Positions 31,655-41,400 of a stretch of 58,949 bases of DNA are shown in pieces. Position 1 is the stretch's first letter; the number at the start of each line of letters is the position of its first letter. This stretch comes from Cupriavidus plantarum. GTDB taxonomy: Bacteria; Pseudomonadota; Gammaproteobacteria; Burkholderiales; Burkholderiaceae. The notes beneath the pieces were generated by a model. The model saw nothing but the letters and a program-made list of their open reading frames with translations. It searched no databases and was not told the origin of the DNA. A program made the position numbers and the translations under genes. The stretch is from the NCBI RefSeq assembly GCF_905397285.1, contig NZ_CAJPUX010000015.1:1-58949 (forward strand), written 5' to 3'.

Positions 31655-32782
31655 ATGACCATGACGACATTGGTTTCGCTTAGTCTGCTGTTGGTGGCAT
31701 GCGCGGCCGGGCTACTGGCATGGCCGCTGCTGCGCCAATGGCGGCAGCGGTCGCGCGCGGCACGCACGATCGACTCCGCGCTGCAACGGCAGGCAGGGGC
31801 CTCCGCGCCGGCCGCGGGACAGACGGTGGGGGGCGGGGTGACTTCCAACGCTGCAACAGCAGCGACCTCGGCCGGAGCGGCGGGTGCGGGAGGTACCTCG
31901 AACGCTGCGCATGCCACGCATGCCGCGCATGCCGCGAATGGCGCGAAAGCGGCCAGCACCGCTGGCCCACCGCTCGGCGGCAAGCTGGGCCACACGCTGG
32001 GCAAGACGATCCAGTCGCGCTTCAACCAGCGGTGGCTCGAATCGCGCATCGGCCGCGCGGTGGTCACCGAGGAAGAACATGCGCTGCTGGAGCAGTGCGG
32101 CTTCTATGGCGTGCGGGCGCGCGCGGTATTTGGCGCGTTGCGGGTGGCGCTGCCCATCGTGGCGTCGATTCTGGCGGTGATATGGAAGGTGCAGGGCGGC
32201 CAGGCGCAGGGCGGCGGCGAGGCGGCCCTCACCTGGGGCTTCGTGGCGTTCTCGCTCGGCTTCTTCGCGCCCAAGCTGTGGCTGCGGCGCCGTGCCCGAT
32301 CCCGGCTGGCGCAGGTCGATGAGGAACTGCCGGTCCTGATCGACATGCTGCGGCTGCTGCAGGGCGTAGGGATGTCGATCGACCAGAGCCTGCAGATCAT
32401 CGTGGTGGAGTTCGGCAACCTGTTGCGCGTGCTTGGGCCCGAACTGCATCGCGCGAATCAGCAATTCGCTTCGGGCCGTTCGCGCGAGCAGACGCTGCTG
32501 CGTATTGGCCGGCTATTCGATAGCGAGGATCTGAAGGGGCTGATCACGTTGCTGACACAGGTGGACCGCCACGGCGGTGGCGTGCAGGAGCCGCTGCGGC
32601 AGTTCGGGGAACGATTGCAGGTCGCGCGCAAGGCGCGCATGAAGGCCAAGATCGGCAAGTTGACCGTGAAGATGACGGGCGTGATGGTGGTGAGTCTGCT
32701 GCCGGTGCTGCTGATCATCACCGCGGGTCCGGGCTTTCTTGGCGCGATTCGGTTACTGGCACAGATGGGTGCGGCACGATGA
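31655..32782 (+). CDS. tadC: TadC inner-membrane platform protein
   Basis: 375 residues. One N-terminal helix (LVSLSLLLVACAAGLLAW), then an unusual Ala/Thr/Gly/His-rich linker (about 45-108, with NAAHATHAAHAANGAKAAS). The GspF-type domain follows with LPVLIDMLRLLQGVGMSIDQSLQII, and two last helices. TAGGAGCGCGCCC before ATG 31655 is a strong ribosome-binding site. Its stop overlaps the tadD start as ATGA. The long repetitive linker is odd for TadC. Confidence 0.9.
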   Translation: MTMTTLVSLSLLLVACAAGLLAWPLLRQWRQRSRAARTIDSALQRQAGASAPAAGQTVGGGVTSNAATAATSAGAAGAGGTSNAAHATHAAHAANGAKAASTAGPPLGGKLGHTLGKTIQSRFNQRWLESRIGRAVVTEEEHALLEQCGFYGVRARAVFGALRVALPIVASILAVIWKVQGGQAQGGGEAALTWGFVAFSLGFFAPKLWLRRRARSRLAQVDEELPVLIDMLRLLQGVGMSIDQSLQIIVVEFGNLLRVLGPELHRANQQFASGRSREQTLLRIGRLFDSEDLKGLITLLTQVDRHGGGVQEPLRQFGERLQVARKARMKAKIGKLTVKMTGVMVVSLLPVLLIITAGPGFLGAIRLLAQMGAAR

Positions 32783-33642
32783 CGATAAAGGGAATGGCAC
32801 GCGCGGCGGCCACGTCGGTAGGCATGACGGTAGCGGGGGGCACGTTGCTCCTGCTGGGTGGGTGTTCGGGTCTGGGACTTGGCTCCAATAGCGCCGAGCG
32901 CCTCGCGCAGCAGGCCGACGCGCAGATCGAGCTCGCGAAGATGCGGGACAAGGAAGAGCGCGCCGAGTACAGCGACAGGGGCGTGTATATCGGCCTGATC
33001 GGCCGCATGCAGCAGGAGGGGCTGTATTACGCCTCCCTCGCGCATATCGACGCCTATCAGCAACGTTTTGGAGCCACCCCTGAACTCAAGCTGCTGCGTG
33101 CCGATGCGCTGCGCGAGACGGGACAGGACGATGCGGCCGCGCAGGCGTATCGCGAGCTGGTGACGACCGATCGCGCGGCGCGGGCATACCACGGGCTTGG
33201 GTTGCTTGCCGGGCGGCAGGGCGATTTTGCGCGCGCGGTGATGGAGCTCCGGCAGGCGACGACGCTGGATCCTGTGAGCGCATCGATCGCGAACGACCTT
33301 GGCTATGCGCTGATGCGCGGGGGCGCGTTGCAGGAAGCGAAGGTCCCCGTGATGCAGGCGCTGCAGCTCGACGGCGCGAATCCGCGCATCGTGAGCAATG
33401 CGGCGGTCTGGATGATGGCCGATGGCAAGCGCGCGCAGGCCACCGCGATGATGCAGCAGGCGAATTTGCCCGAGAGCACCCGTGCGGCGATTCGCAAGGA
33501 GGCCGAGCGCATCGCGCGCGCGGTGCAGGCGCGGGCCGGCGCCGGGAGCAGCGCGGGGGGCAAGGTCGCGGCCGCCAGGCCGCTGGCGATGTCCGACGCG
33601 CGCGCCACGCAAGCCGGCGTACAAGCCGCCGTGCAACCGTAA
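32779..33642 (+). CDS. tadD: TadD TPR lipoprotein
   Basis: 287 residues. Lipobox LLGGC (Cys29) and a run of TPR-like helices (about 85-215: ELKLLRADALRETGQDDAAAQAYREL, RAYHGLGLLAGRQGDFARAVMELRQATTLD, NDLGYALMRGGALQEAKVPVMQALQLD). TadD is the pilotin-like lipoprotein that helps secretin assembly in Tad systems. The C-terminal tail is Ala/Gly-rich. Overlaps tadC by 4 bp. Confidence 0.9.
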   Translation: MTIKGMARAAATSVGMTVAGGTLLLLGGCSGLGLGSNSAERLAQQADAQIELAKMRDKEERAEYSDRGVYIGLIGRMQQEGLYYASLAHIDAYQQRFGATPELKLLRADALRETGQDDAAAQAYRELVTTDRAARAYHGLGLLAGRQGDFARAVMELRQATTLDPVSASIANDLGYALMRGGALQEAKVPVMQALQLDGANPRIVSNAAVWMMADGKRAQATAMMQQANLPESTRAAIRKEAERIARAVQARAGAGSSAGGKVAAARPLAMSDARATQAGVQAAVQP

Positions 33643-33655
33643 CGAGACCGACACC

Positions 33656-34036
33656 ATGATGCTTGCCACTCGTCTTTCCAGCTTCCGTCGAATGCTGCTG
33701 CTCGGTGCGGTGCTGTGTGTGTCCGCCGTGCCCGCGCTTGCGCAACAGCAGACTACCGATGGGCCAACCATGTCGGCCGTGCCGCCCTTGCCCTCCGTGC
33801 CGGTCATCGAACGCAACGATACGCGCGCGCTGCTGCAGATCCAGCGCTCCGGCGCGCAGGCAGGTCCCGGCCTGCCGATGACGGGCGAGCAGGCGGCGCT
33901 CGGCTATGAACGGTATCTCGAGAGCTTCCGCTACGCGATTCCCGAGTCCTTCACGAGCCAGGCCACGGGGAGCCCTTTGCGGCGCGACGGGGGCGGCGGG
34001 GGCAGCCAGTCGCTCGGACAGGCGATGGGCCAATAA
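33656..34036 (+). CDS. DUF3613 protein of the Tad locus
   Basis: 126-residue exported protein: signal peptide (MLLLGAVLCVSAVPALA, cleavage before QQQ) and a conserved segment RNDTRALLQIQRSGAQAGPGLPMTGEQAALGYERYLESFRYAIPESF. This is the DUF3613 family, regularly found between tadD and tadG in beta-proteobacteria. The C-terminus is Gly-rich. Function unknown; the location implies a pilus accessory role. Confidence 0.82.
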   Translation: MMLATRLSSFRRMLLLGAVLCVSAVPALAQQQTTDGPTMSAVPPLPSVPVIERNDTRALLQIQRSGAQAGPGLPMTGEQAALGYERYLESFRYAIPESFTSQATGSPLRRDGGGGGSQSLGQAMGQ

Positions 34037-34049
34037 GGACCGACCCATC

Positions 34050-35804
34050 ATGCCCGCCGATCGCTTCGCCACCCGCGCCGCCTTCACCCGCGCTTCTGCC
34101 ACCCCAACTTCCGCCGTCTTTTGCGGCGGGGCAGCCGGCGCGCGCGTTCGGCAGCGGGGCGCCGTGAGCGTGATGGCGGTGATGCTGATGGCGACCATCG
34201 GCGTTGCGGCGCTCGTGTCGATCGACATCGGCTATGTGTTCTACGGGCAGCGGCAGCTACAGAAGGTCGCGGATCTGGCCGCGGTGTCGGGCGCGCAGCA
34301 ACTCAAGCGCGCGTCGGATCTTGCGGCTACCAGTGCCGGCGTGCTGGCGGCGGTGCAGGGCGCCGCGTCACAGAACGGCTACCCGGCCGCGGTGACGACG
34401 GCCTGCGGCGAGGTCGCGGCGGGCGCGGCGGATGGCATGCGCGCATGCCTGGGCTTGTGGGATCCGGGTAATCCGGCGAATGGCGATAGCACGCGGCATT
34501 TCAACGCGGAATATCCCGCGACCGTGTCGCCCAACGCGGTGCGCGTGCAGGCCACGCGGACGTTGCCGGTGTTGTTTGTGTTTCCCGGGTCCGGTGGGCG
34601 GCAGTTGAGAGCGGAGGCGATTGCGGTGGGGAGTCCGCCAGTGGCGTCGTTTTCGGTGGGGAGTGGATTGTTGGATGTGGATACGGCCAATAGCCTGCTG
34701 GGCAAGCTGCTGGGGCCCAACGTGACCGTGAAATTCTCGGCGGTGGACTGGTCGGGGCTCGTCGGCACCAATATCACGCTGGAGCAGCTGCGCGTCGCGG
34801 CGGGTGCCGGCACCATCAATCAGCTGCTCGGCATGGAGTTGTCGCTGCGCGATTTCTACGCGCTGGTGCTCAAGGCGGCCAACAAGAGCTCGCTGCTCGG
34901 CGTCGCCGTGGGAAGCCCCGCGACGACACTAGGCGTGGGCGCGGTGGGCGTTGCCGTCAGCATGGCGAAGTTGCTCGCGCTCGGCGTGCTGGCGCCGGCG
35001 GCTTCGTCGGCGGCCGAGGTGGGTCTCAACGTGGCCTCGTTGCTGATGCTCTCGGCGCAAGTCGCGAACAGCAACGGTGCGCGTGTCGATCTGGGCGGCC
35101 CCAATCTGGGCATCGCGCGTGCCAGCATCGGGCTGTTCGTCACGCAGCCGCCGCAGACGGCGGTGGGTCCCGTGCGGCAGACGGGAACGAATACATGGCA
35201 GACCACCGCGCGCACCGCGCAACTGGGCCTGCGGCTCGACGTCGTGGTCGATCTGCCGATTGCTTCGGTCAATCTGCCGCTGTACGTCGAGGTGGCGTCC
35301 GCGACGGCATCGCTCACGCAGCTCCAGTGCGCGGGCACGTCCACCGACCGGCGGGCGACGCTGCGGCTGACGCAGCAGGTGGCGAAGGTATGCCTGGCAA
35401 AGTCGGACGGCTCCGCGAATTGTGAGCCGACCAAGACCGTGCTCGCCAACATCCTCGGCGCCCAGGTCGTGAACGTGCCGATACCGGCGGTCCCTGTGGG
35501 TGCGGCGGGATCGCAGGACGTCGTGCTCGCGCCGGGCGGACAAACGCATGCGACCGCAACGAACCCGCTGTCAACGGCCATCGGTTCACTGCTGGGCAAC
35601 CTGCGGCCAACGATTGAATTCGGCGGCCTCGGGTTGCCGCCCATCATCGACGTCGGCGCCTTGGTGAATGCATTGCTGGTGCCCGTCGCAAAACTGCTGG
35701 ATGTTGTGGTGCCCACGCTGCTGACGCCGCTCGGCATTCAGCTCGGCAACGCCGACCTGTGGATGAATGGCATCGACTGCAACAACGCCGATCTGGTGTA
35801 TTGA
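34050..35804 (+). CDS. tadG: TadG-like pilus-associated protein
   Basis: 584 residues. The N-terminal TadG helix is RQRGAVSVMAVMLMATIGVAALVSIDIGYVFYGQRQLQKVADLAAVSGAQQL (about 30-82). It is followed by a long, mostly beta/Ala-Gly-rich extracytoplasmic part with few cysteines in two pairs (TACGEV/RACLGL; QLQCAG...CLAKSDGSANCEP). TadG acts with TadE/F in Flp pilus initiation. The ATG at 34050 gives a ~28-residue basic leader before the helix. The stop is 15 bp before the sigma-54 regulator. Confidence 0.85.
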   Translation: MPADRFATRAAFTRASATPTSAVFCGGAAGARVRQRGAVSVMAVMLMATIGVAALVSIDIGYVFYGQRQLQKVADLAAVSGAQQLKRASDLAATSAGVLAAVQGAASQNGYPAAVTTACGEVAAGAADGMRACLGLWDPGNPANGDSTRHFNAEYPATVSPNAVRVQATRTLPVLFVFPGSGGRQLRAEAIAVGSPPVASFSVGSGLLDVDTANSLLGKLLGPNVTVKFSAVDWSGLVGTNITLEQLRVAAGAGTINQLLGMELSLRDFYALVLKAANKSSLLGVAVGSPATTLGVGAVGVAVSMAKLLALGVLAPAASSAAEVGLNVASLLMLSAQVANSNGARVDLGGPNLGIARASIGLFVTQPPQTAVGPVRQTGTNTWQTTARTAQLGLRLDVVVDLPIASVNLPLYVEVASATASLTQLQCAGTSTDRRATLRLTQQVAKVCLAKSDGSANCEPTKTVLANILGAQVVNVPIPAVPVGAAGSQDVVLAPGGQTHATATNPLSTAIGSLLGNLRPTIEFGGLGLPPIIDVGALVNALLVPVAKLLDVVVPTLLTPLGIQLGNADLWMNGIDCNNADLVY

Positions 35805-35819
35805 AATGAAGATGACAAC

Positions 35820-37202
35820 ATGAAAGCCGACCGCTGGGCCTACGAGAGCCTTGAAGTCTATGTCTGGGAAGGCAAGTACGAGATTGCCGACCGCGTGGCG
35901 CGCTTTCTGACCCCGCTCGGGGTCGATGTGATTCGCGCTGGCGCGCTCGAGTCGTTTCCGGCGGAGCCGCGTACCAAGCCTTGCGTCGCTGTGATCAGTG
36001 CGTCGGCGATCGGGACCGCGAAGTTCACGCTGGAGTGGGAGGCCGCGCATGGCATGCCCGTGGTGTGGGTGGCCGCGCCCGACCGGGAGGTGGATCCGGG
36101 GCGCTTTCCCGCCGAGTACGCGCACATCCTCCCGCACGACTTCACGGGTCCGGATCTGCGTACGCAGATCGGCAAGCTCATGCCGCAGTTGCTGGCCGCG
36201 TCGGAGACGGGACCCGATGTCGCGGACCTCGTCGCCGGATCGCCCGCCATGCTGCAGTTATTGCAGCAAGTGGACACGTTTGCCGACTTCGACAGCAACG
36301 TGATGCTCTACGGCGAGACCGGCGCGGGGAAAGAGCGCATCGCGCGGCTGTTCCACGATCGCAATCGCACGTACGGCAAGGGCCCGTTCATCGCGGTGAA
36401 CTGTGGGGCCATTCCCGATGGCCTGTTCGAGTCGCAATTCTTCGGCCATGCGAAGGGCGCGTTCACGGGCGCGATGTTCGCGCATCGCGGATATTTCGAG
36501 CAGGCCAACGGCGGCACGCTCTTCCTTGACGAAATCGGCGACCTGCCCCTGTTCCAGCAAGTCAAGCTGCTGCGCGTGCTCGAGGAGAACGCGCTCACGC
36601 GGCTCGGTTCGGCGCTGCCCGTAAAGCTCGACTTCCGGCTGGTCGCGGCCACCAACAAGGACCTGCGTGAAGCGGTGGGGCAAGGCAAGTTCCGGGCGGA
36701 CCTGTATTTCCGCCTTGCGGTGATCGAGCTGCGCATCCCAAGCCTCGAGGAGCGCGGCGCCGCGGACAAGGTGGCGCTGCTGCAATCGTTCATGCGCCAT
36801 ATGATGGGCGCCAAGCGGTTCGACGTCCTGCCGCCGATGCCCGATTGGCTCCGCGGCGCGGTGGGGACCGCGTTCTTCAACGGCAACGTGCGGGAGTTGC
36901 GCAACCTTGCCGAGCGCGTGGGCATCACGGTGCAGCAGTGCGGCAGCTGGGACGAGGAGCGCATTCGCCCGCTGTTTCGGGGGTTGCGCCCCGGCGCGTT
37001 CGATGGCGGAGACCGCCCCGCGGAGTCGCGCGGCGATGCGGAGGAACGGCGTCGGATCATCGCGGCGCTCGATGCGAACGGCTGGCGGCGGCAAGACACG
37101 GCGACGTGTCTCGGCATCAGCCGCAAGGTGCTGTGGGAGAAGATGCGCAAGTTCCAGATCGTCGATAGCGAGGCCGCCGATAACGAGGTCGAGTCCGCCT
37201 GA
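35820..37202 (+). CDS. Sigma-54-dependent transcriptional activator (VpsR-like)
   Basis: 460 residues in three parts. An N-terminal receiver-like domain (about 10-125) lacks a clear phosphoacceptor Asp: the strand reads PCVAVISASAIG. The AAA+ domain has Walker A GETGAGKE (about 165-172), the sigma-54 contact loop GAFTGA (about 213) and Walker B GGTLFLDEIGDL. The C-terminal Fis-type HTH is RRIIAALDANGWRRQDTATCLGISRKVLWEKM (about 408-440). It resembles VpsR/FleQ-like activators that control exopolysaccharide and surface structures, sometimes in response to c-di-GMP. It follows tadG with 15 bp between, and may drive the sigma-54 promoters at 22.7-23.0 kb (inference). Confidence 0.9.
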   Translation: MKADRWAYESLEVYVWEGKYEIADRVARFLTPLGVDVIRAGALESFPAEPRTKPCVAVISASAIGTAKFTLEWEAAHGMPVVWVAAPDREVDPGRFPAEYAHILPHDFTGPDLRTQIGKLMPQLLAASETGPDVADLVAGSPAMLQLLQQVDTFADFDSNVMLYGETGAGKERIARLFHDRNRTYGKGPFIAVNCGAIPDGLFESQFFGHAKGAFTGAMFAHRGYFEQANGGTLFLDEIGDLPLFQQVKLLRVLEENALTRLGSALPVKLDFRLVAATNKDLREAVGQGKFRADLYFRLAVIELRIPSLEERGAADKVALLQSFMRHMMGAKRFDVLPPMPDWLRGAVGTAFFNGNVRELRNLAERVGITVQQCGSWDEERIRPLFRGLRPGAFDGGDRPAESRGDAEERRRIIAALDANGWRRQDTATCLGISRKVLWEKMRKFQIVDSEAADNEVESA

Positions 37203-37286
37203 AACGATGGGGAAGCCGCATGAGACGCTGGCGTGACGTTATGATGCGGCACTCGTGTCGCGAATGACGTCGCCCAAGGAATCAGA

Positions 37287-38432
37287 TTGCGCTTTCTCCA
37301 CACCGCCGACTGGCATCTCGGTCGGCTGTTCCATGCCCGTAGCCTGATCGAGGATCAGGCTCACGTGCTCGACCAGTTCGTTGCCCTCGTGCGCGACACG
37401 CGGCCCGACGCCGTGCTGATCGCCGGGGACGTCTACGATCGAGCGGTGCCGCCGCCCGACGCGGTTGCCTTGCTGGACGATGTGCTCGCGCGCATCGTCG
37501 TCGGCGAGCGAGTACCCGTCGTGATGATCGCCGGCAACCACGATAGCGCCCAGCGGCTCGACTTCGGCGCGCGGCTCATGACCGGTCAGGGTCTGCATGT
37601 GGCGGGACGCGTGGGCGCGCAGGCCAGCGCCCTCACGCTGCGCGATGCGCATGGCGACGTGCGGATCTACGCGTTGCCCTATGCGGAGCCCGCCGTCGTG
37701 CGGGACGCGCTGGGGCTGGACCTCCCGAGCCACGAGGCCGCGCTCGGCGCGCAACTGGCGGCCATTCGCGCCGCGCATCCGGCCAACACGCGCTCCGTGG
37801 CCGTGGCCCATGCCTTTGTCGTCGGTGGCGCGGTGAGCGAATCGGAGCGTCCACTATCGGTGGGCGGCAGCGGTGCCGTGGCGGCCGGTGTGTTCGACGG
37901 TTTCGACTACGTCGCGCTCGGCCATCTGCATCGTCCGCAGACGCTTGGCACCAACGTCCATTACTCCGGTTCGCTGCTCAAGTATTCGCTGTCGGAGGCT
38001 TGTCATGCCAAGAGCGTGTCGCTGGTCGAACTCGACGGCTCGGGCGCGGTGCGCATCGAACCCATCGCGCTGACGCCGCTGCGAGACCTGCGGCTATTGC
38101 GTGGCGACCTCGCGACGCTCATCGCGAACGCGGCGGACGACGCTTGCCGCGACGACTACATTCATGCGGTACTCACGGATGCCGGCGCGCTGCTCGACCC
38201 GATGGCGCGGCTGCGGCAGGCCTATCCGAATGCGCTGGCGATGGAGCGCGCGGTCCTCGCGCGCAGCGGCACCGCGCGGGAGGCGGGGCGCCGCCTGCGC
38301 GAACTGGATACCGGCGCACTGTTCGCCAGCTTCTTCCGCGAGGTGGCCGACGCCGACCTCGACGTGGACCAGCGCCGCACGCTGGACGACCTGCTTGCCG
38401 CCATGGCCGCATCGGAAAGGGAATCGGCATGA
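37287..38432 (+). CDS. sbcD: Exonuclease SbcCD, nuclease subunit SbcD
   Basis: 381 residues with calcineurin-type phosphoesterase motifs: FLHTADWHLGR, LIAGDVYDRA, IAGNHDSAQRL, VAVAHAFV and ALGHLHRPQ. With SbcC it forms the Mre11-Rad50-type complex that opens hairpins and trims blocked ends. Start is TTG at 37287, because AAGGAATCAGA precedes it and the first motif begins at residue 2. It overlaps sbcC by 4 bp (ATGA). Confidence 0.95.
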   Translation: MRFLHTADWHLGRLFHARSLIEDQAHVLDQFVALVRDTRPDAVLIAGDVYDRAVPPPDAVALLDDVLARIVVGERVPVVMIAGNHDSAQRLDFGARLMTGQGLHVAGRVGAQASALTLRDAHGDVRIYALPYAEPAVVRDALGLDLPSHEAALGAQLAAIRAAHPANTRSVAVAHAFVVGGAVSESERPLSVGGSGAVAAGVFDGFDYVALGHLHRPQTLGTNVHYSGSLLKYSLSEACHAKSVSLVELDGSGAVRIEPIALTPLRDLRLLRGDLATLIANAADDACRDDYIHAVLTDAGALLDPMARLRQAYPNALAMERAVLARSGTAREAGRRLRELDTGALFASFFREVADADLDVDQRRTLDDLLAAMAASERESA

Positions 38433-41400
38433 AACCGCTCCACCTGAAACTGCAGGCGTTCGGTCCGTTCGCGACCAGTGAGTCGATCGACTTCACCCAA
38501 CTGGGTGACCAGGCATTTTTCCTGATTCATGGCCCCACGGGGGCCGGCAAGACCACGTTGCTCGATGCCATCTGCTTTGCGCTGTATGGCGACACGTCGG
38601 GCGGCGAGCGCGATCCCCGCGACATGCGCAATGCCAACGCCGATCCGGCGCTGCGGACGGAAGTCACGCTGGAGTTCGCGCTGGGCGCGCAGCGTTATCG
38701 CGTCACGCGCTCGCCCGCGCAGGAGCGGCCGAGCCTGCGGGCGTCGGGTACGCTCGTGCGCGAGATTCCCAAAGCGCAGCTCGATGCGTTGACCGACGAG
38801 CGCTGGGTCAGCAAGGCCACCCAGCCGGGTCGTGTCAGCGATGCGGTGCGGGAACTGCTGGGCTTCGATAGCGCGCAGTTCCGGCAGGTCATCGTGCTGC
38901 CGCAGGGTAGGTTTCGTGAGTTGCTGACGGCAAAGTCGCAGGAACGGCAGGCGATTCTCGAGCGGCTGTTCCAGACCGAGCTCTATCGTCGCGTGGAAGA
39001 GTTGCTCAAGGAACAGGCGGCGGGGATTCGTCGCGAGGCGGATGCGATTGCCCTGCGGCGCAAGACGCTGCTCGACCAGCATTCCCTGGCGACGCCAGAG
39101 GCGTTGGCCGCGCGGATCGCCGGGCAGCAGGACGCGTTGTCGATGCTCGACCGGCAGGAACAGCTCGCGCGGGCCGATAGCGATGCGGCACGGGCCGCGC
39201 TGAGCAAGGCCGAGATCGAGGCGCAGCAGCTCAAGCGCTGGCACGATGCCGAAGAAGCGTTCGGCAAGCTATCGGCGCGGCGGGAAGCGATGGTCGCCGA
39301 GCGGGCGCGGCTGCGGACGGCGCAGCGGGCGGCGCAGGTATCGCCGATGGCCGAGCATCTCGCGGCGATGGTGCGCGATCAGACCGAGGCGCGCGAGGCG
39401 CTTGCGCAGCGGGAGCAGGAGGTCGCCACGCATTCGACGGCGGCACGCGGGGCAGCGGAGGCGCTGGCTGCGGAACAGGGACGCGCGGAGATGCGTGTCG
39501 CCCTGCAGCGGGACATTGCCGCGCGTGAGGCGATGCTGCCGCGCGCACGGCAGATGCGCGCGTTGCAGGCGCGTCTGGGCGATGCCGCCAGGGCGCTGGC
39601 GGCGGCGATCGCTGCGCGGGATGCGGCGACGGCGGCGGTTTCCAGGCTTGTGGAGCGGGAGCAGACGGTCGCAGGCGATCTCGAGCGAGCGCGCGCGGCG
39701 GCGATGCCATTGTCCGCGCTGACGTTGCAGCGCGATCGCGCGGTCGAGCGGCAGGCGCGGCTGGAGCGTTATGTGGCGGCGCGCGCGTGTCTTCCTGCCT
39801 TGCGCGAGGCGTTGGTGGCTGCCGGGCATGCGCATGGCCGCGCGGTGGCGGCCCGGGATGGCGCGCGGCAGGCGTTGGCGCATGACGAGCAGGCCTGGCG
39901 CGCTGGGCAGGCCGCGCGGCTCGCCAGCGATCTGGCTCGCGGAGCGCCATGTCCTGTGTGCGGAGGGACGGACCATCCTTCGCTGGCCGTGCGTAGGGAG
40001 TTGCTCTCGGTCAGCGACGCGCAGCTCGATGCGAGCCGCGAGGCGTTGCAGCGCGCGGACGAGCACATGCAGGCAGCGGGTGTGCGCCGGCAGACGGCGG
40101 AGAACGAGCTCGCGCAGGCCGAGGCCCGGCTTGCGGACCTTGCCGAGCTGGCGGAACTTGTTCCGACGCCTGGGGACCCTGCCGATGCACGCGCGACCAG
40201 CACAGCCGACGCAGCCAACGCAGACGTGCTGGCGGAAGCCGCTGCGCAGGCGGTGCAGGCCGATCTGGCCCGGCTCGCCGCGGCGCTGCAGGTCGCGGAG
40301 CAGGCCGCCGCGCGGTTGCCCGGGCTCGAGGCCGCGCATATCGAGGCGCGGCAGGCGCATGAGGGGGCGGTGGCGCAGCAGCGTGAGGCTGAGGCCGTGG
40401 CTCAGCGGCTCGCGCATGAGTCCGCGCAGCTCGAAGGCGAATGGAAGGGCGCGTGCGAGCAGGTGCCCGAAGACTCGCGTGACCCGGCTGTGCTGGACGC
40501 CGCGTTGAGCGCGGCACGCGACCGCGCGCGAGAACTCGAGGAATCGCTACAGCGCGCGCAGCTGGCCGAGCGCGACGCGGCGGCGCAGCTGGCGGCAGCC
40601 GTGGCGGCCCTCGACGCCGCGCGCACGCAACTGACACAGACCGATGCCCGCCACGTCCAGGCCCAGGCGTCGTTCGTCAATGCCATCGCGGCGGCGGGAT
40701 TCGACAGTCTCGAGGCATGGCAGACCGCCTGCCTGCCGCCCGCCGCGATGGTGGCCCTCGACGAAGCCGTGCGTGACTTCGAACTCGAGATCGCCCGCGC
40801 GGCCGACCGCCGCGAACGCGCCGAAGCCGAGGCCAAATCGCTGCAGCCGCCCGACCTGCCCGCGCTCCGGGCTGCGCGCGACACGGCGGCCGCCAACCTC
40901 GAAGCGGCGATCCGTCAGCGCAGCGAACTTGCCGCCGCGCGCGAAACACTGCTTCAGTGCCAGCGCCTGCTCGACGCCCTCGACGCCGACGGCCGCGACA
41001 TCGAGACGCGCTATGCGGTGCTGGGACGGCTGTCGGAAGTCGCCAATGGCAACAATCCGCGCCGCATCACGTTCCAGCGCTTCGTGCTCGCCTCGTTGCT
41101 CGATGAGGTCCTCGAAGCCGCGTCCCAGCGCCTGATGCGGATGAGCCGCGGCCGCTATACGCTGCAGCGCGTGCGCGAGCAATCCGACCAGCGCAGCGCG
41201 GGCGGGCTCGACCTCGAAGTGTTCGACCACGACACCGGCGGCACGCGTCCCGCCAACACGCTCTCCGGCGGCGAAGGGTTTCTTGCCTCGCTGTCCCTCG
41301 CGCTGGGCCTCGCCGACGTCGTGCAATTGCGCGCGGGCGGCATCCAGCTTGACACGCTGTTCGTGGACGAAGGGTTTGGCACGCTCGACCCGGAGAGCCT

